A DNA stretch of 64,000 nt from Dasypus novemcinctus (GCF_030445035.2 NC_080680.1:98647157-98711156), one strand, 5' to 3'. Shown: positions 1 to 13,329, counted from the stretch's first letter. The notes: generated by a model from the letters alone, not told the origin. Numbers and translations: made by a program.

Positions 1-243
1 GGACACTCTTGCATCTGAACCATCCGCCACAATTCTCATCAGCCTCTGGGTTTACTGTGTTATTCAGTCCCTAGATTATTCTCTAGCTTTCTGTCAATTG
101 ACATTTACATCCCTAGACTAACCCTTTCCAGTCACATTCACATTTGTAAACCAGCTATTACTCACTACAGTGTCTTACCATCAACTCTATACATTTCCAC
201 ACTTTTACGTAAAGTTAATTAAAATGTCTATGCACATTAAGCA

Positions 244-690
244 TAAGGAGTCTGTATTAGTCAGCCAAAGGAGTGCTGATGCAAAATACCAGAAATTGGC
301 TGGTTTTTATCAAGGGTATTTATTTGGGGTTGGAGCTTACAGATACCAGGCCATAAATTATAAGTTACTTTCCTCACCAAAGTCTATTTTCACATATTGA
401 ATCAAGATGGCTACCAATGTCTGCGAGGGTTCAGGCTTCCTGGGAACCTCCCTTCCAGGGTCTTGCTTCTCTCTGGGTTCAATTCTCCTTTCTTCCCAGG
501 GCTTGCTTCTTTTTCCTCTGTGTGTTTACTTCCCAGGGCTCCACTTAAGGCTTCAGCATCAAACTCCCACATCAAAACTCCAACATCAGAAACCCTCAAC
601 TCTGTCCTTTGACATACCTTTTATCTGTGAGTCCCCACCCCTGGGACTCAACACCCTAATGACGTAGCCCAATCAAAGCCCCAATCATAA
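244..690. repeat. Unnamed dispersed repeat, copy 1
   Basis: It begins near GTATTAGTCAGCCAAAGGAG, then TGCTGATGCAAAATACCAGA and GGCTGGTTTTTATCAAGGG. The same landmark order (TTTAGTTTGCCAAAGAGCTG, GCAAAGTACCAGA, TTGGCTTTTATAAAG, TTTCTCACCAAAGTC) occurs at 27155. It looks like a lineage-specific LTR or retroposon. Strand and family are unknown. Confidence 0.4.
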
Positions 691-3600
691 CTTAATCATG
701 CCCAGGTACAGACCAGATTACAAACATAATCCAATATCTATTTTTGGAATTCATAACTATATCAACTGCTACAGAGTCCATCTCAACTCTCCTCTTATCT
801 CCTTTAAGAATGCACGACATACCACCAGGCACTGAAGATGTTTTCCTCCATTTTCTTCTAGAAGCTTTATTGTTCTTGCTTTTAAATTTAGGTCTTTGAT
901 CCATTTTGAGTTAATTCAGCATCACTGGTTGAATGGACTCTTCTGCCTGACCTGGGTGGGTTTGACAGACTTGTCAAAAATCACTTGACCATAGATATGA
1001 GGGTCTGTTTCTGAATCATCAATTCGGTTCCTTTGGTCTACGTGTCTGTCTTTATGCGAGTACCATGTTGTTTTTGCTACTGTAGCTAGGTAACATGATT
1101 TGAAGTCCAAAAGTGAACATCCTCCAACTTTGCTTTTTCCTTTTTTAAGGTGTTTCTAGCTACTTGGGAGCCCTTACACTTCCAGATAAATTTGATAATT
1201 GTGTTTTCCACTTATTTTTAAAATGTTTTTGGGATTGCATTGACTCTGTATATCAATTGGGATAGAATCAACATCTTAATGATATTTAGTCTTCCAGTCC
1301 ATGAGCATGGAATATTCTTCCAATTATTTAGGTCTTTATGGATTACTTTTAACACTGTATTGTAGTTTTCTGAATACAAGTTCTTTACATCCTTGGTTAA
1401 GTTTATTCCCAAATATTTGATTCTTTTGGTTGCTATTGTAAATGGAACTTTTTCCCTGTCTTCCTCCTCAGATTGTGCATTACTAGTGTCTTTTAAAGTC
1501 TATTTCATCTGATATAAGTATAACTACTCCAGCTTTCTTTTTTTGGTTACTACATGCATGGAATAAGTATAACTACTCCAGCTTTCTTTTTTTTTTTTTT
1601 TTTTTTTTTTTGGTTACTGCATGCATGGAATATCTTTTTCCAGCCTTTCACTTACAGTCTATTGGTATCCTTGGGTCTAAAGTGAGTCCCTTGCAGACAG
1701 AATATTGATGGCTCATATTTTCTTATCCCTTCCACAAGTCTGTGTTTTTCACTGAGGAGAGTTTAATTCATTAACATTCAGTGTTATTACCATAAAGGCA
1801 TTCTTATTTCACCCATTTTGACCTTTGGGTTTTATCTGTCATATTTTATTTTCACCATTCTTTTGACATTTTTAGTTACTTTTACTGATATAACCTTCAT
1901 TTCTAGACTCTCTTCCAAGCCTCTCTCTCCTGTTTTTTCTTCTCAGACTGTAGCACACACCCTTTAGTATTTCCTGCAAGTCTTGTTTGTTTGTTATAAA
2001 CTCTCTCAGTTTCTGTTTACCTGTGAATATTCTAAACTTGTCTTCATTTTTGAAAGATAATCTTACTGGATATAAGATTCTTGGCTGCTTTTCTCTTGCA
2101 CTACTTTAAATATATCACACCACTGCCTTCTTGCCTCCATGATTTCCAATGAGAAATTGGCACTTAATCTTATTGGGTGTCCCTTATTTGTTATGTATTG
2201 TTTTTCTCTTGCTGTTCTCAGAATTCTTTTTGTCTTTGATGTTCTGATTAGTATGTGTCTCAGAAGTGGTCTATTTGGATGGGAGTATGTTGTACTTCTT
2301 GGACATGGATACCTATGTCTTTCAATTGGGTTGGGAAATTTTCTACCGTTTATTTCTTCAAATATTCCTTTTGCCATTTTGCCCATCTCTTCTCCTTCTG
2401 GGACACCCATGTCACATATGTTTGCATGTCTCTTGCTTTTGTTTAGTTCTCTAAGACCTTGTTCAATTTTTTCCATTCTTTTCTTCATCTGTTCTTTTTA
2501 TGTTTGCTTTGGGAGGCCATGTCTTCAAGCTCACCAACCCTTTCTTCTGCCTCCTCAACTCTGCTGTTATATGCCTCTTGTGTATTTTTTTTTCATTTCT
2601 TGCGCCTTTCATTCCCATAAAAGCTGCTATTTTTATATGTGTGCTTTCAAATTCTTCTTTGTGCTCATCCAATGTCTTATTATCTTTAATCTCTTTAGCC
2701 ACCTCATTAAACTTATTAAGGAGATGTGTTTGAACACCTATGAATAATTGTCTCAACTCCTTTATGTCATCTGGAGGTTTATCTTCCTTCCTTTAACTGG
2801 GCCATATCTTCCTGTTTCTTGGTATGGCTTATAATTTTTTGTTAGCACCTTGGCATCAGGCTTACTAGATATATTTATTATGGGTGCTTACTAGATATAT
2901 TTATTGCTTGTTGTGTAGTAGGAGCCAAGGATATAGTTGGTGCTGTAAGCTTTGGAGGCTCATGGTACCCACATTGCCCAAGGGACAGATGAAGCTTCTC
3001 CCAACTTTCTCCTTTGTCAGGGGTAGGGACAGAGCCACAGCCATGTGTAATAATCCAAGTTATGCAGGCCTAGACTGTAGTTGCCCAGAGAAACTGCTGC
3101 CTGGGGTGGGGATGGAGATGCAGGTATAGGCAATAATCTATGCTATCCAGGTCCAAAATGACCAGGTCCAAGTTGCCTTGGTAGAACTTCTGACAATTCA
3201 GTCTGTGCCGGCTAAATTTACCTCCAGTTACCCAGAGAGGCCAATGTAGAGCCCTCCAGCTTCTTTCCTTCAAGATGTGGGGCTGAAACCTAGGCTAGGG
3301 CTGCAGTTTGATCTGGGTGGAAAGAACTGGGACCCTACCAGCCCTGTGATTTTCAGTCAGTCCTTCTTCCCCTCATGCCATTGGTGGAGTTAAAATGGTG
3401 GGTACTGGCCTCTTTCTGACTTGAACAGGCTCAAACTTTAGCTGTTCTTAGGATTATACTTTAGTAGCCAAATTTACTAATCAGTAGCTGAAGCTGGTGC
3501 CCAACCATCTCTTCCTCCTCCAATTTTTTGGGAAATGGAGCTTCCAATTCCAGCCATGGAAAAGCTCCTGAGGTGGATTGAGCCCCAAGTAGAGAATGGA

Positions 3601-3815
3601 CATCAGCCTCCAGCTTTGTAGTGCTCTACTTACAAGTCTTCTCTGCAGATGGGAGAATATCCATTCTTTCAAGGGTGTTGTAGGATGCTCTTCGGGTCTC
3701 CTGGAGCCCCAAACAGGTGCCTTAGATAGCTCTGGCTGATTCCTAACTGCCCTGTAGCATGAGCTGATTCTAGGAGCTCCTTCCTCTGCTGCCATCTTGC
3801 TGGTTGTCATTAAGT
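690..3815 (-). mobile_element. L1 element, minus strand, with internal ORF2 deletion
   Basis: Reading the minus strand, 3815-2760 looks like a 5' UTR beginning near AGCAAGATGGCAGCAGAGGA. Then comes ORF1 (2756-2063): a charged N-terminal part followed by the conserved core with REKQYITNKGHPIRLSANFS and EARRQW, homologous to L1 ORF1p. Next is an ORF2 N-terminal (endonuclease) relic at about 1830-1490, then a jump straight to the ORF2 C-terminal region at about 1470-690 ([29 protein letters not shown]). About 2 kb of ORF2, including the reverse transcriptase core, is absent. Many stops and frameshifts make it inactive. The arrangement is HAL1-like in keeping ORF1. Confidence 0.8.
1514..1628. repeat. 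Tandem duplication within L1
   Basis: ATAAGTATAACTACTCCAGC through ATGCATGGAAT occurs twice (about 1514-1563 and 1563-1628). The second copy has an expanded T-run. Confidence 0.85.
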
Positions 3816-5189
3816 AGGATTTTGAAATGAAGACTAAAATCACTCCTTAAAAGGGCATAAGGAAAAGACATAGCCCTTTAAACAGTCAAAAATATCATCT
3901 GTGAATTATAGTTGCAAAGAGAATATAAAACTTCCCTTTGTTATAATTCTCATATTCATGAAAAAGTTATTTTTTATAGCTAATAATTATTAAAAATTTT
4001 TCCTAGTCAACAATTTGAAATTCATGCTCATATTTTGGAAACTGAATGGAAGATAATTGTTAAATACAGGAGAGATGCTAAAGAATCAAGAATTTTCCAA
4101 TTTAGTAAACATTAATCATTTTATGAAAGGCATGAGGGAGAAAAGATTTACATGGAGAAACATGATCAGAACCTTGTCCTGATAGAGCTCACACTCTGTT
4201 AGTAACACAAATTAATACAGGCCAGCACTTTTGCAGCACAAAGACTATACTGATCCCTGATTTGGGGCTTGTGGGGTTTCCCAGGGGTAATGATGTTAAT
4301 CAAGTTGAGGGGGAGAATAGAGATGTTACTGATGATGATGATCAATTGGGCAAAACATTTCTTGCTTGAAATATATTTCTATTTCTTTATAAATGTATAA
4401 AATATAAATTTTCTTGCAGCTCAAATGGTATCACTTTTATTTAAGTTTATTCTCAGTGAAACCATTTTTCTTTATCTTAGTGGAGCTAGAATATTACCTC
4501 CTTAGCCATGAAAACCTCAAGCCATGAAAACCATGAAAGCTAAGTAGGAAAGCTATTATTTTCTGATTCATCAGCCTTCAGTAGCAAACAGGTTTCATTT
4601 CAAGAGTCAAATATGACTGATTAGTGACACCTATCTGGAACCCTGTGTTGAGAAAGATTCTGAAGCTCAAAGTAAAAAAATACCGTGATCAATACCTGCC
4701 ATGATCATGGGAAGTGGCGTCAAGGACATTTGTGTGAAGTGTATCTGCTGATTCCAATCTTGCTGTTTTAAAATCTCATAAGCAAAGAATCCTTAAGATT
4801 GTACATCACAGTGACTAGTCACATGACTACACTTCTCAGGTATTAAAAATATGATATGAAAAGCATTTACTTTTTCTTATTTGTGACCTAGTTACTATTA
4901 ATGGTCCTACAGCTTAATCAGAAGCAGATATAGCACTTACTGAATTGGCTTAGAAATCATATTCAGCAGATAAGCTATGGAAATTGTCTTTTAATGGGTA
5001 AACTGGCTAATCTGTTTACATATAAATGGAAAAGTTAATGTTTTTCTTTGCCTCATGAGACAAATATGGGGCTAAATTGAAAACAACTCTTCTCCTAGTA
5101 GATGTGGGATGGACATGATGTTGCCCCTTTTGCTAAAAGGAGGAGCAGGGCATGGTCCCTTTTGTTGTCATACCATGGGACAGTTGTGA
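3816..5189. other. Unique AT-rich intergenic sequence
   Basis: I see no gene, RNA or recognisable repeat here. Confidence 0.6.
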
Positions 5190-5440
5190 CTGTGTCCCCT
5201 TACAAAGAGACCTGGGTCCTAAGCTGTGTTCCCTACTAATTTACTATGAACTTAGGAATTGTGGTAAATTGGGCAAGTTTGTTTAATCCCTCTGGGACGC
5301 AACTTTCTCATTTTCAACAGAAAAAAAATGTCTGCCTTAACTCTGCCACTGTAGGGTGTCAGGATGAAATGTAATACTGAACATGAACACTGTTTCAAGA
5401 GTGAAAAAAAACAAATTTCACATGGTTATAGTTTATCTGT
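5190..5440 (+). mobile_element. MIR SINE remnant
   Basis: Diverged MIR core order: GACCTGGGTCC, ATTGGGCAAGTTTGTTTAAT, CTCTGGGACGCAACTTTCTC, then AGGATGAAAT. Confidence 0.5.
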
Positions 5441-6439
5441 ATCTCATTATTAAAATTGATTTATTTTAAAAGGGGTTAATTATAATATCTTTTGACAGAT
5501 TTATTATAAGAATAACTGAGGCTGAAGTTCCTGTCTTTTTTTGAAATGAGAAAAGATTTAGTAATAGTGGAAAAGAAATAATACATGAAGCAATACAAAG
5601 ACAAAGTTGAGGACATCCACAGAAATGGAAAATTGGGGGCAATTCACCAGACTATAGAGAGATTGAAATGGTGTTTCACCCCCTACGTATTCATAGAACT
5701 AAAAAAAACCCCAACAAAACAATAATACAAAAACATTTTGGGCTTCTGGGATTTCCACTGATGGAAGGAGGTAAGTTAGGGTGACATTTGCCTTCCATTT
5801 GAAGGTTTGAGTTTGCAAAACCTACTTCCAACAACACTTTTATCTCTTCATGGACATGATATCCTAAATTTTAGATAAGTTTCCATCAGAAATATAGTGG
5901 TACCCAAATTATAATCTCAAATTCTGAACAAGATGACACATAATATTGAATCACAAATTTTCAGTCCCGCCCAGGGTTCTTTCTTCATGATGCTGCAATA
6001 TGGCCTGAGACTTCAGGCTGGAAAGAAATGGTCTAAGTATTGTAGTTACAAGAATGCCTTATAAAATTGGAATTATGTTTTGTATTACCATTAACTGGAC
6101 CACAATGGCATTGCCAAGTGAAGATTTGGGAGGTTGAAGAAGGTAGATTTTATTAATCCCTCTGTGTAAGTTCTCCAACATAGCTTCTACCTTTTATACC
6201 TCTTTTTAAAAACACTGGATGAATGGGGCTGCACAAATCAATTTTAATACTACAAAAACAGTTAAAGAACTGTCATAAAAAAGTCTAGAAGACTTAAACA
6301 CTTTGAGATTTCTGTGAAAGTACAAGAAAATACAGGTGAGTTCATAAACTAATCTATAAATTCATTTCTCACACCAATTTTTTATTCCAAAGTTTGGGTA
6401 GAAATTTATAACTTATTATTGGTAAGAGGTTGCTAGATG
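5441..6439. other. Unique intergenic sequence
   Basis: Nothing recognised. Confidence 0.6.
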
Positions 6440-6935
6440 TGCTCCACCAAAATATTTTCTACCATTGGGATGGGAAAGTTTATGTTGAATATATTCCCAC
6501 AATTAAAAAAAAAAAAAGAGCAACTAAAAAGGCAACAACAACTAAATGAAATATATGATCCTGGATTGGATCAACTAATGGAGGAAAAAAGGCCCAAAAT
6601 GATATATGAAAAATTGGAATATAGATGGTATGCTTTATATCAATATTAAGGTTTTTGAACTTGATAATTGTACTTAATGTGGTTAGATAAGGGTATATCC
6701 TTATTCCTAGGAAATGTAAATGGAGCATGATATATACAACCTACACTCAAATGCTTAGAAAATTGATAGATAGGTAGATGGCTAGATAGCACACGTGGCA
6801 AAATGTTAAAATTGGTGTTTCTGGGAGTGGTGGAGGGAGATATTTTGGAGTTCTCTGTGTGGGTTATGTATTTTGTCTTATTTGTGCAACTATTCTGTAA
6901 GTTTGAAACTATTTCCAAAAAAAAGTTTAAGAAAA
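6440..6935 (+). mobile_element. L1 3' UTR-like remnant
   Basis: The segment contains GATCCTGGATTGGATCAACT, ACTTGATAATTGTAC, GTGGTTAGATAAGG, and near its end GAGTTCTCTGTG, TTGTGCAACTATTCTGTAAG and AACTATTTCCAAAA followed by an A-rich run. This is the usual order at the 3' end of older L1 elements. The small open frames here are fortuitous. Confidence 0.5.
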
Positions 6936-8033
6936 AAAATGCTATCCACCAGCTCTGTGTATACGAAATGTTTATGAAAAAAACTTTCTGTACAGATGAC
7001 TCTCTCCCCACATACATGGGGAAAACAGGTAATACTGGTAACAAAAGATTTTACTTGCAACAAATAAATTAGATAGTAAAATTTTTCACTTTATGAAAGC
7101 ATTCCTGAATCCATTTGGGTGTTTGCTTGCATATTATTAAATATTTAACACATATTTTCTACTGCACTACCTGATATTGTTTGAATGTTGCCTTGGAAAT
7201 GAGAACTTGCTGTTCACATGTGTCTCTTTTAACAGATTACCAACTCCTTGAGGGCATGAGGCTCTGCTCTGATTATCTGAAGGAAAAAAAATGGGAAAAG
7301 TGATCTGACAAATGGTTTGGAAGAAAACATTCTAGCTGAAATTGATGATGGGATCTTGCCAACTTTCTGCAAACAGCATTTAACTGGTTCGTAGAGTGAC
7401 TGGGCTCTTCCTGGGTGGCCATAGCAATCATCTAGACAGGTTAATAATAGCATGTGAAATGACCAAAGAATGGATGAATGGCTTATCTATGTCCAATGGA
7501 TATTACAGCAGGACAGAGTGGGAAATCACCCAGATCATTGTGTTACATTGCCAGATTTTCAAAGTGATGCATATTATTCCATTAGGGGGATTCTCCAAAG
7601 AAACTTTTATCAAATATATCCTTTACCCCTACACACTGAATTTGATTGCTACTCTTCTTTTCTGAAGTCTAGGATTCCATATTTCATCAAGGTTAGATGA
7701 TTAGAAAAGTTCATATTTCTGCCCTTCTCCACTTACTGGTAGGTGACTTAGTTTGTGGAAGGACAAAGGGAAAGAATCTCTGAGAGATCTTGCTCCTGCT
7801 CTGTGACCTCCAGTGAAGGCCACTTACATAGAGAAGAGGTTGAAGGGGATGAGTGGTAGGACAAGCAACCCCTAAGACAATAATTTCACCCAACCCTTGG
7901 CTTATGTACCAGCACATTACAGAGTGCCTTGCTCTTATTAAACTTTCAATGACTATACATTGATTTGAATTAATATAAAAAACTAACATAACTATTGCAA
8001 TGGATTTGGTCAAATAGGTGCAGGTGAAGGATG
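6936..8033. other. Unique intergenic sequence
   Basis: Nothing recognised. The small open frames look fortuitous. Confidence 0.6.
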
Positions 8034-8044
8034 CCTTGCCCATT

Positions 8045-8212
8045 GATTTTTTTAATTAGAGAAGTTGTGAGCTTACAAAACAATCATGCATAATATGCAG
8101 AATTCCCATACATCACCCGTCCACTGACACTTTACATTGTTGTGGAACATTTGTTAAGATTATGAAAAGTCATCAAACTTTTACCAATAACTGTGGTCCA
8201 TAGTGTACACTT
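8045..8212 (-). mobile_element. 5'-truncated L1 3' end with target duplication
   Basis: This 168-bp insertion is flanked by an 11-bp duplication, CCTTGCCCATT, at 8034-8044 and 8213-8223. On the minus strand it ends in an A-rich run. The body (GAGAAGTTGTGAGCTTACAA, GGAACATTTGTTA) belongs to the xenarthran-type L1 3' UTR also seen at 18119 and 59820. Confidence 0.65.
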
Positions 8213-8223
8213 CCTTGCCCATT

Positions 8224-9421
8224 TTTTTTTAAGGAGGGGTTGCAGTAAGCTTGAAAGAAAAAACACTTGGCAAAACTCAAGAGAAGACAGATCCGGTTCC
8301 AAGGAAAAATATAAGTAATTACAATGATTGAGTAGCTTCATTTGTGTTTAACATTCCCCCTGTGTGACAGCACTGGAGTTTCACCTGAGCAGAATTCTCA
8401 TCTGTTGTATTTTCTAGTATCATCTCAGTCTGTGTGGTAGCTAGTGTACAAGACAGATGGGGAAGATTTACCACATAGGGAGAGTTCCCTATGATTCTGA
8501 ATTTTACCCTTAAGAACATATCTTGTTTACTTTCCTAAATTCTTCTCTATATCTCTCTCCTGAGAGGTGGGGAAATTATTAACCAACACGTCCATCAGCT
8601 TTCAAGAATTATTGCCCCATCACTCCCCACAGCTTACCCTCTCCACAAATTCCCAGTTCCTGCTAGCCCGTGGCAGAAGGAAAAAAGCCAAAAAAGTTGG
8701 AGTGTCATTTGAGAAAGAAGCCCAACCCTGGTTATAGAATCTTTTCTCGCCTTTATCTTCACTGAACTTTTCCATAAAATTCTAGATACAAGTAGTTAAT
8801 TTTGTTATTATTTTTTAAATCCATAGCTTTTCAATAGTTATTTGATAATATAACTTGCTATTATGTTAAGGCATTCAAAGTCAAGAATGCTAATTTGTCT
8901 TTTCATAAGGTGCTGTGATGTACAGACACTTATAAGGTACATGGATATATTAATATATGTCAAATACTTAGAACCAAGCCTGACACTAGGTGAATGGTAT
9001 AAAAGTGTTGACAGTTATCATCATTATCATCCTCCAACTACCATCATCATCATCAGTGTCACCGATGTAAAACTAAACATCAGTATTTTATGTTTTCTGA
9101 CATCATTCTTTCTTAGGTCCGAACTGATGACCAAGATCTTCCAGAAGAATAGTGAACCAGCAATGACTATCAAGTAGTAGCCTATTCATCACACAATCAA
9201 GGTTTCCTTTACTTTACCGGGACAGGCATTTACAAGAATTTGCTTGTGGGAGAACATATGAGCAAAATCGCTACCTCTAAAAGTCGATATATGGACCAAA
9301 TTACATACTATGATTACCTGGTTAGTTCAATAAAATATCTATCTATATATTATAGCATCTTGTCCCCTATCGGCAATATTTTCTTTGCTTATGCAGAGGA
9401 TCCTTAAAAAGATTCATTATA
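8224..9421. other. Unique intergenic sequence
   Basis: Nothing recognised except a short CATCAT-rich patch at 9017-9055. Confidence 0.6.
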
Positions 9422-9839
9422 GGGAAGCGGATTTGGCCCAACGGATAGGGCGTCTGCCGACCACATGGGAGGTCCAAGGTTCAAACCCAGGGCCTCCTGA
9501 CCCGTGTGATGAGCTGGCCCATGCGCAGTGCTGATGTGCGCAAGGGGTGCCCTGCCATGCAGGGGTGTCCCCTGCATGGGGGAGCCGCACGCACACGGAG
9601 TGCGCCCTGCAAGGAGAGCTGCTTCATGCGAAAAAAGTGCAGCCCGCCCAGGAATGGCACCTCACACAGAGAGCTGACGTAGCAAGATGACGCAACGAAA
9701 AGAGACACAGATTGCCAGTGCTGCCAAGAACACAAGTGGACACAGAAGAACACACAGTGATGGACACAGAGCAGACAATGGGGCGGGGGGGGGGGGGGAT
9801 GGGGAGATAAATAAATAAAAATAAATCTTAAAAAAAAAT
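9422..9839 (+). mobile_element. DAS-type SINE
   Basis: Full-length copy with head GGGAAGCGGATTTGGCCCAA (A-box region), GGTTCAAACCC (B-box), a body with CAGGGGTGTCCCC, a G-rich run and an A/T-rich tail ATAAATCTTAAAAA. Derived from a tRNA gene and moved by L1 machinery. Confidence 0.9.
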
Positions 9840-10029
9840 CCCATGCTAAGAGTTAAGTAGGGCAACTGGTGATTATTGGTGCAAGGTATGGTTCAGGGCA
9901 AAATGTGGCCACCATGGTTCTCACATAGTTTGATGCATTAGTCATGGGAGAAGAATAAAGGGGAAATGATATAATTAAACTAATGTCTGTCTTCTCAGCT
10001 AGATTGTAAGGATAATAATGTTCACCGCT

Positions 10030-10215
10030 AGCATTTACTGAACACTTACTATAAACAGAGTTGTTCTAAGGCCTTCACATTGATTATCTTATTGAATTTT
10101 CACAACAATCCTAAGAAGTGAATATCAAGAATAAAGATAATATTTAAAATGTACAGTACTACGACAGTCCTATGCTATTGAGAAGGAACAAAGACACAGA
10201 GATATTAGGTAATTT
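10030..10215 (-). mobile_element. MIR SINE remnant, antisense
   Basis: GCATTTACTGAACACTTACT, TTGATTATCTTATTGAATTT, CACAACAATCCTAAGAAGTG and GACACAGAGATATTAGGTAA follow the reverse MIR order. Confidence 0.6.
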
Positions 10216-10285
10216 ATGGCTTCATACCAGCAAAGAAGGGAATGGAGTGAACTTCTTTGGTCTGAATTACCCTTTTTAGTTGTTC

Positions 10286-10360
10286 TTTTATATATATATA
10301 AAAAATAATTATAATATATAAAATAATTATATATATAAAAAATATATATATAAAAGATAA
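10286..10360. repeat. AT-rich low-complexity tract
   Basis: Alternating TA runs and ATAATTATA blocks that can form hairpins. No gene content. Confidence 0.85.
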
Positions 10361-10639
10361 TTATCCATTTAATTTTCTTTCCAATTCAGTTTGTGCTATA
10401 TGAACACACCTAATCTTAGAATATTCTCAGTGAAATGCCAAAGTGCAGTGTTCTCTGGATAAACTGAAATGTAATTCACTGAGCAGTTACCCGTTTTGGT
10501 GCTCAGCTCTCTATAAGCTGGGACAATGAAGCAGGGTACCATCCCTCTCAGAACTTACAACCTAGAGTGAGAAAAGCTCCATGAGGGATACTTCTTAGTT
10601 CATTTATTCATTTCCTCAAAGGATATTTTAGTAGTTAAT

Positions 10640-11620
10640 TCAATATGCAAAGCTTCAATAATGGAGAGAAGAAAAAAATAAATTGGACTTCAAAATGTAA
10701 AACTTTTGTGCATCAAGGAACATCATCAAGAAAGTGAAAATATAATCAATATAATGGGAGCAAATAGTTGCAAATCATGTATCTGATAAGAGTTTAATAA
10801 CCAGAATATATAAAGAACTCCTGCAATTTAACATCACAAAGACAAATAACCCAATTTAAAAAATGGACAAAGGATCTGAATAGACATTTTTACATAAAAG
10901 ATACACATATGGCCAATAAGCACATGAAAAGTCATTAGAGAAATGCAAATCAAAACCATAATGTGATATTATTCACATCCATTAGGATGATTATTATTTT
11001 TAAAAAAACATGGAGTATAAATTTTGGTGAGGATGTGGAGAAATTGGAACCCTTGTACATTGCTGGTGGGAATATAAAGTGGTGTAGCCCCTGTGGAAAA
11101 TTCTGACAGTTCCTCAAAAAAATCATACATAAAATTACCATACAACTCAGCAATTCTACGTCTAGACATATATCTGAAAGAATTGAAAACAGAGATTCAA
11201 ACAGATACTTGTACATCAATGTTCATAGCAGCATTACTAACAATAGACAAAAGAAGGAAACAACCCAAGTGTCCATTATCAGATGACTGGATAAACAAAA
11301 TGTGGTTTATACATACAATGGAATATTATTCAGTCATAAAGAGGAATTAAGTTCTGATACATGCTACAACATACTACAACATGGATAAATATTGAAAACA
11401 TTATGCTAAGTGAAATAAGCCAGACACAAAAGAACAAATATTTGTATGATTCCATTTATATGAGGAATTTAGAAAATGAAAATTCTTATAAACACAAAGT
11501 AAATTAGAGGTTACCAGGAGGTAGGGAGAAGGCAGGAATTGGGGTGGGAGATGATAAATCATTTTCTAAGAACTTCTACATCAAAGTTATATCCTTCATA
11601 TTTAGCTCTTGATGAATTTT
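10640..11620 (+). mobile_element. L1 ORF2 3' part
   Basis: This is sense-strand remnant of the L1 ORF2 C-terminus, with landmarks AAGGAACATCATCAAGAAAG, GAGGATGTGGAGAAATTGGA, a reading DWINKMWFIHTMEYYSVIKR near 11290-11345, and GACACAAAAGAACAAATATT. Stops and frameshifts break it. Confidence 0.75.
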
Positions 11621-12394
11621 GAGTCGTGTGAACTCACGAGGTAAAAACCAGTGGAAGGAAAAAAGGTTTCGGAAAACTGGAGAACTAGATTTAATCATTT
11701 AATAAGCAAGTGACTGGCAACTGACATTATCCCAAATCAGGTATTTTCTATTGCAGCTGTTGTTTTTTGGGAATGATTTCCTTTCTGAATGTCAACTTTG
11801 AGCTTTGGGTAAAAGTGACCAAGTTTTGGGCAGGTGGTGGCAGGAGCAATGCTGAGGTGAACTCCTTGGGCAGACTTGTCTTCCTCACCAGTGCAAATGC
11901 AGAGACTCCCATGGAAATAATGATTCTGTTTCCCACCAACTAACCAAAGCAAGCAGACAAAGAGAATGTATTACTGTAAAAATTCTTGTTATGAAAATAT
12001 ACTGCTTTTCTGGTCCTGGCTTTATTCTCCCTCCAAATGTGCACTGTTTCTGTAGCACAACCCTGAGAGCGTGTCCACGCTACATAAGGCCTTTGGCCAG
12101 CTCCCAAGGCCTCTGCAGGATGCAGTCCACCTGAGATGGGACTGAACAGCTCCAGCATCTTCCCCCTCATCCCTAGCTAGCTTCCTTCCTCTGCCAAACT
12201 TCTGTGCCTTCTTTTCACTCTCTGCTCTATGCTCAGACCTCATTTATCTCCTTGCAGCACCTGAGAGGGCCCTTGCTGTGTCAGATTCTGCCTGGAGAGC
12301 CCTTCCTGTCAAACTTGCTGGAAGAGTTCAAGCTTCACTTTCTCTCCAACCCCCACCCCTAGACACACCCCTTGCCCCCTTTCCTCCCTTCATA
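11621..12394. other. Unique intergenic sequence
   Basis: Minus-strand open frames of 60-76 codons occur at 11737-12243, but no protein family is recognised. Confidence 0.5.
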
Positions 12395-12535
12395 CTCCTT
12401 CCTTCTCCGATTCCTGGTCTTTAGATTTTGAGATCCTTGAGGATAGGGACTGGGTTTTAGTCGTTTTGTGTTCCCTGACCCTAGCAGAACGGTGCCTGGA
12501 AGAAAGCAGGCACTTACTAAGTATGTTTTTTTTAA
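12395..12535 (+). mobile_element. L2 3' end remnant
   Basis: TTGAGGATAGGGACTGGGTT, GTGTTCCCTGACCCTAGCAG and GGTGCCTGGAAGAAAGCAGG match the L2 3' UTR. Confidence 0.6.
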
Positions 12536-13068
12536 AGAGATGAACAAACCACCCTTAAAATTGTACCTCTGTTGCTTTTTTTATGATCAAATCTGAGCTT
12601 GTTGAGGAAACACATTTTTGAAGAGAAAATAATGGCATTGCTAACAAGAACTAGGTTCACCCTAAATATGTACATTCCCATACTAACCATGTAGATCAGA
12701 ACTGTTGTGGGAAATAAAACTCAATCTTCGATAAAATGTGCTCAGTATGATTCTGCAGATGTTTTGAGTGCTCACATAATTTGGTGGAAGCATTTATTCT
12801 GAGTTATGCTCTCGTTTTTTTTTTTTAAACAGAAGCATCTTTAAAGAAAATTCTCAGATCAAGATGAGAATGGAAAGAGGAAATAGAAAATTTAGGTGCC
12901 TCAAAGTTTCATGTTGTTTACAGATGTTATATTGGAATAACCCAGAATCTGCTGACATTTTCTCATCTTAGCTAATTGATGCAGAACAATATCTGTGAAA
13001 AAGACCTGTGGGCATTTCCAACTTTTTCCTTCCATGGGGATAAAACAAACTCAGGTAAAATTATCAAA
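12536..13068. other. Unique intergenic sequence
   Basis: Nothing recognised. Confidence 0.6.
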
Positions 13069-13081
13069 ATTCATTTAGCAT

Positions 13082-13158
13082 TGTCTGCCTTTTTTTTTTT
13101 GCCGACTTTTTTTATTTAGAGGAATTGTAGGTTTACAATTCTAAGTAAATTAATCCAC
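13082..13158 (-). mobile_element. Short 5'-truncated L1 3' end with target duplication
   Basis: This 77-bp insertion lies between two copies of the 13-bp sequence ATTCATTTAGCAT (13069-13081 and 13159-13171). It contains a T-rich run and TTTAGAGGAATTGTAGGTTT, matching the start of the 8045 copy. Confidence 0.65.
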
Positions 13159-13329
13159 ATTCATTTAGCATAGTATTAATTTGAAGGAGATCAGTTTCCA
13201 TCATGTACATTCTCTGTAGTTATAGAGTCAGTTTTTAATTATCTGATATATTTTATTCTCTATCAGAGTACCTGGTGCAGCAGTTAAATGTATAGCTTCC
13301 ATTAAGTTCTGACCAAAACTGTCTGATGA

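Noticed and set aside
2139-2747. 202-codon hydrophobic + strand open frame resembling a membrane protein
   Set aside because: It is the antisense of L1 ORF1. Reversed charged codons give many Leu/Phe/Ser codons.
9422-9500. Candidate tRNA gene (good A and B boxes)
   Set aside because: The same head is followed by a DAS-SINE body and A-rich tail at about twenty sites, so it is the SINE promoter and not a cellular tRNA gene.
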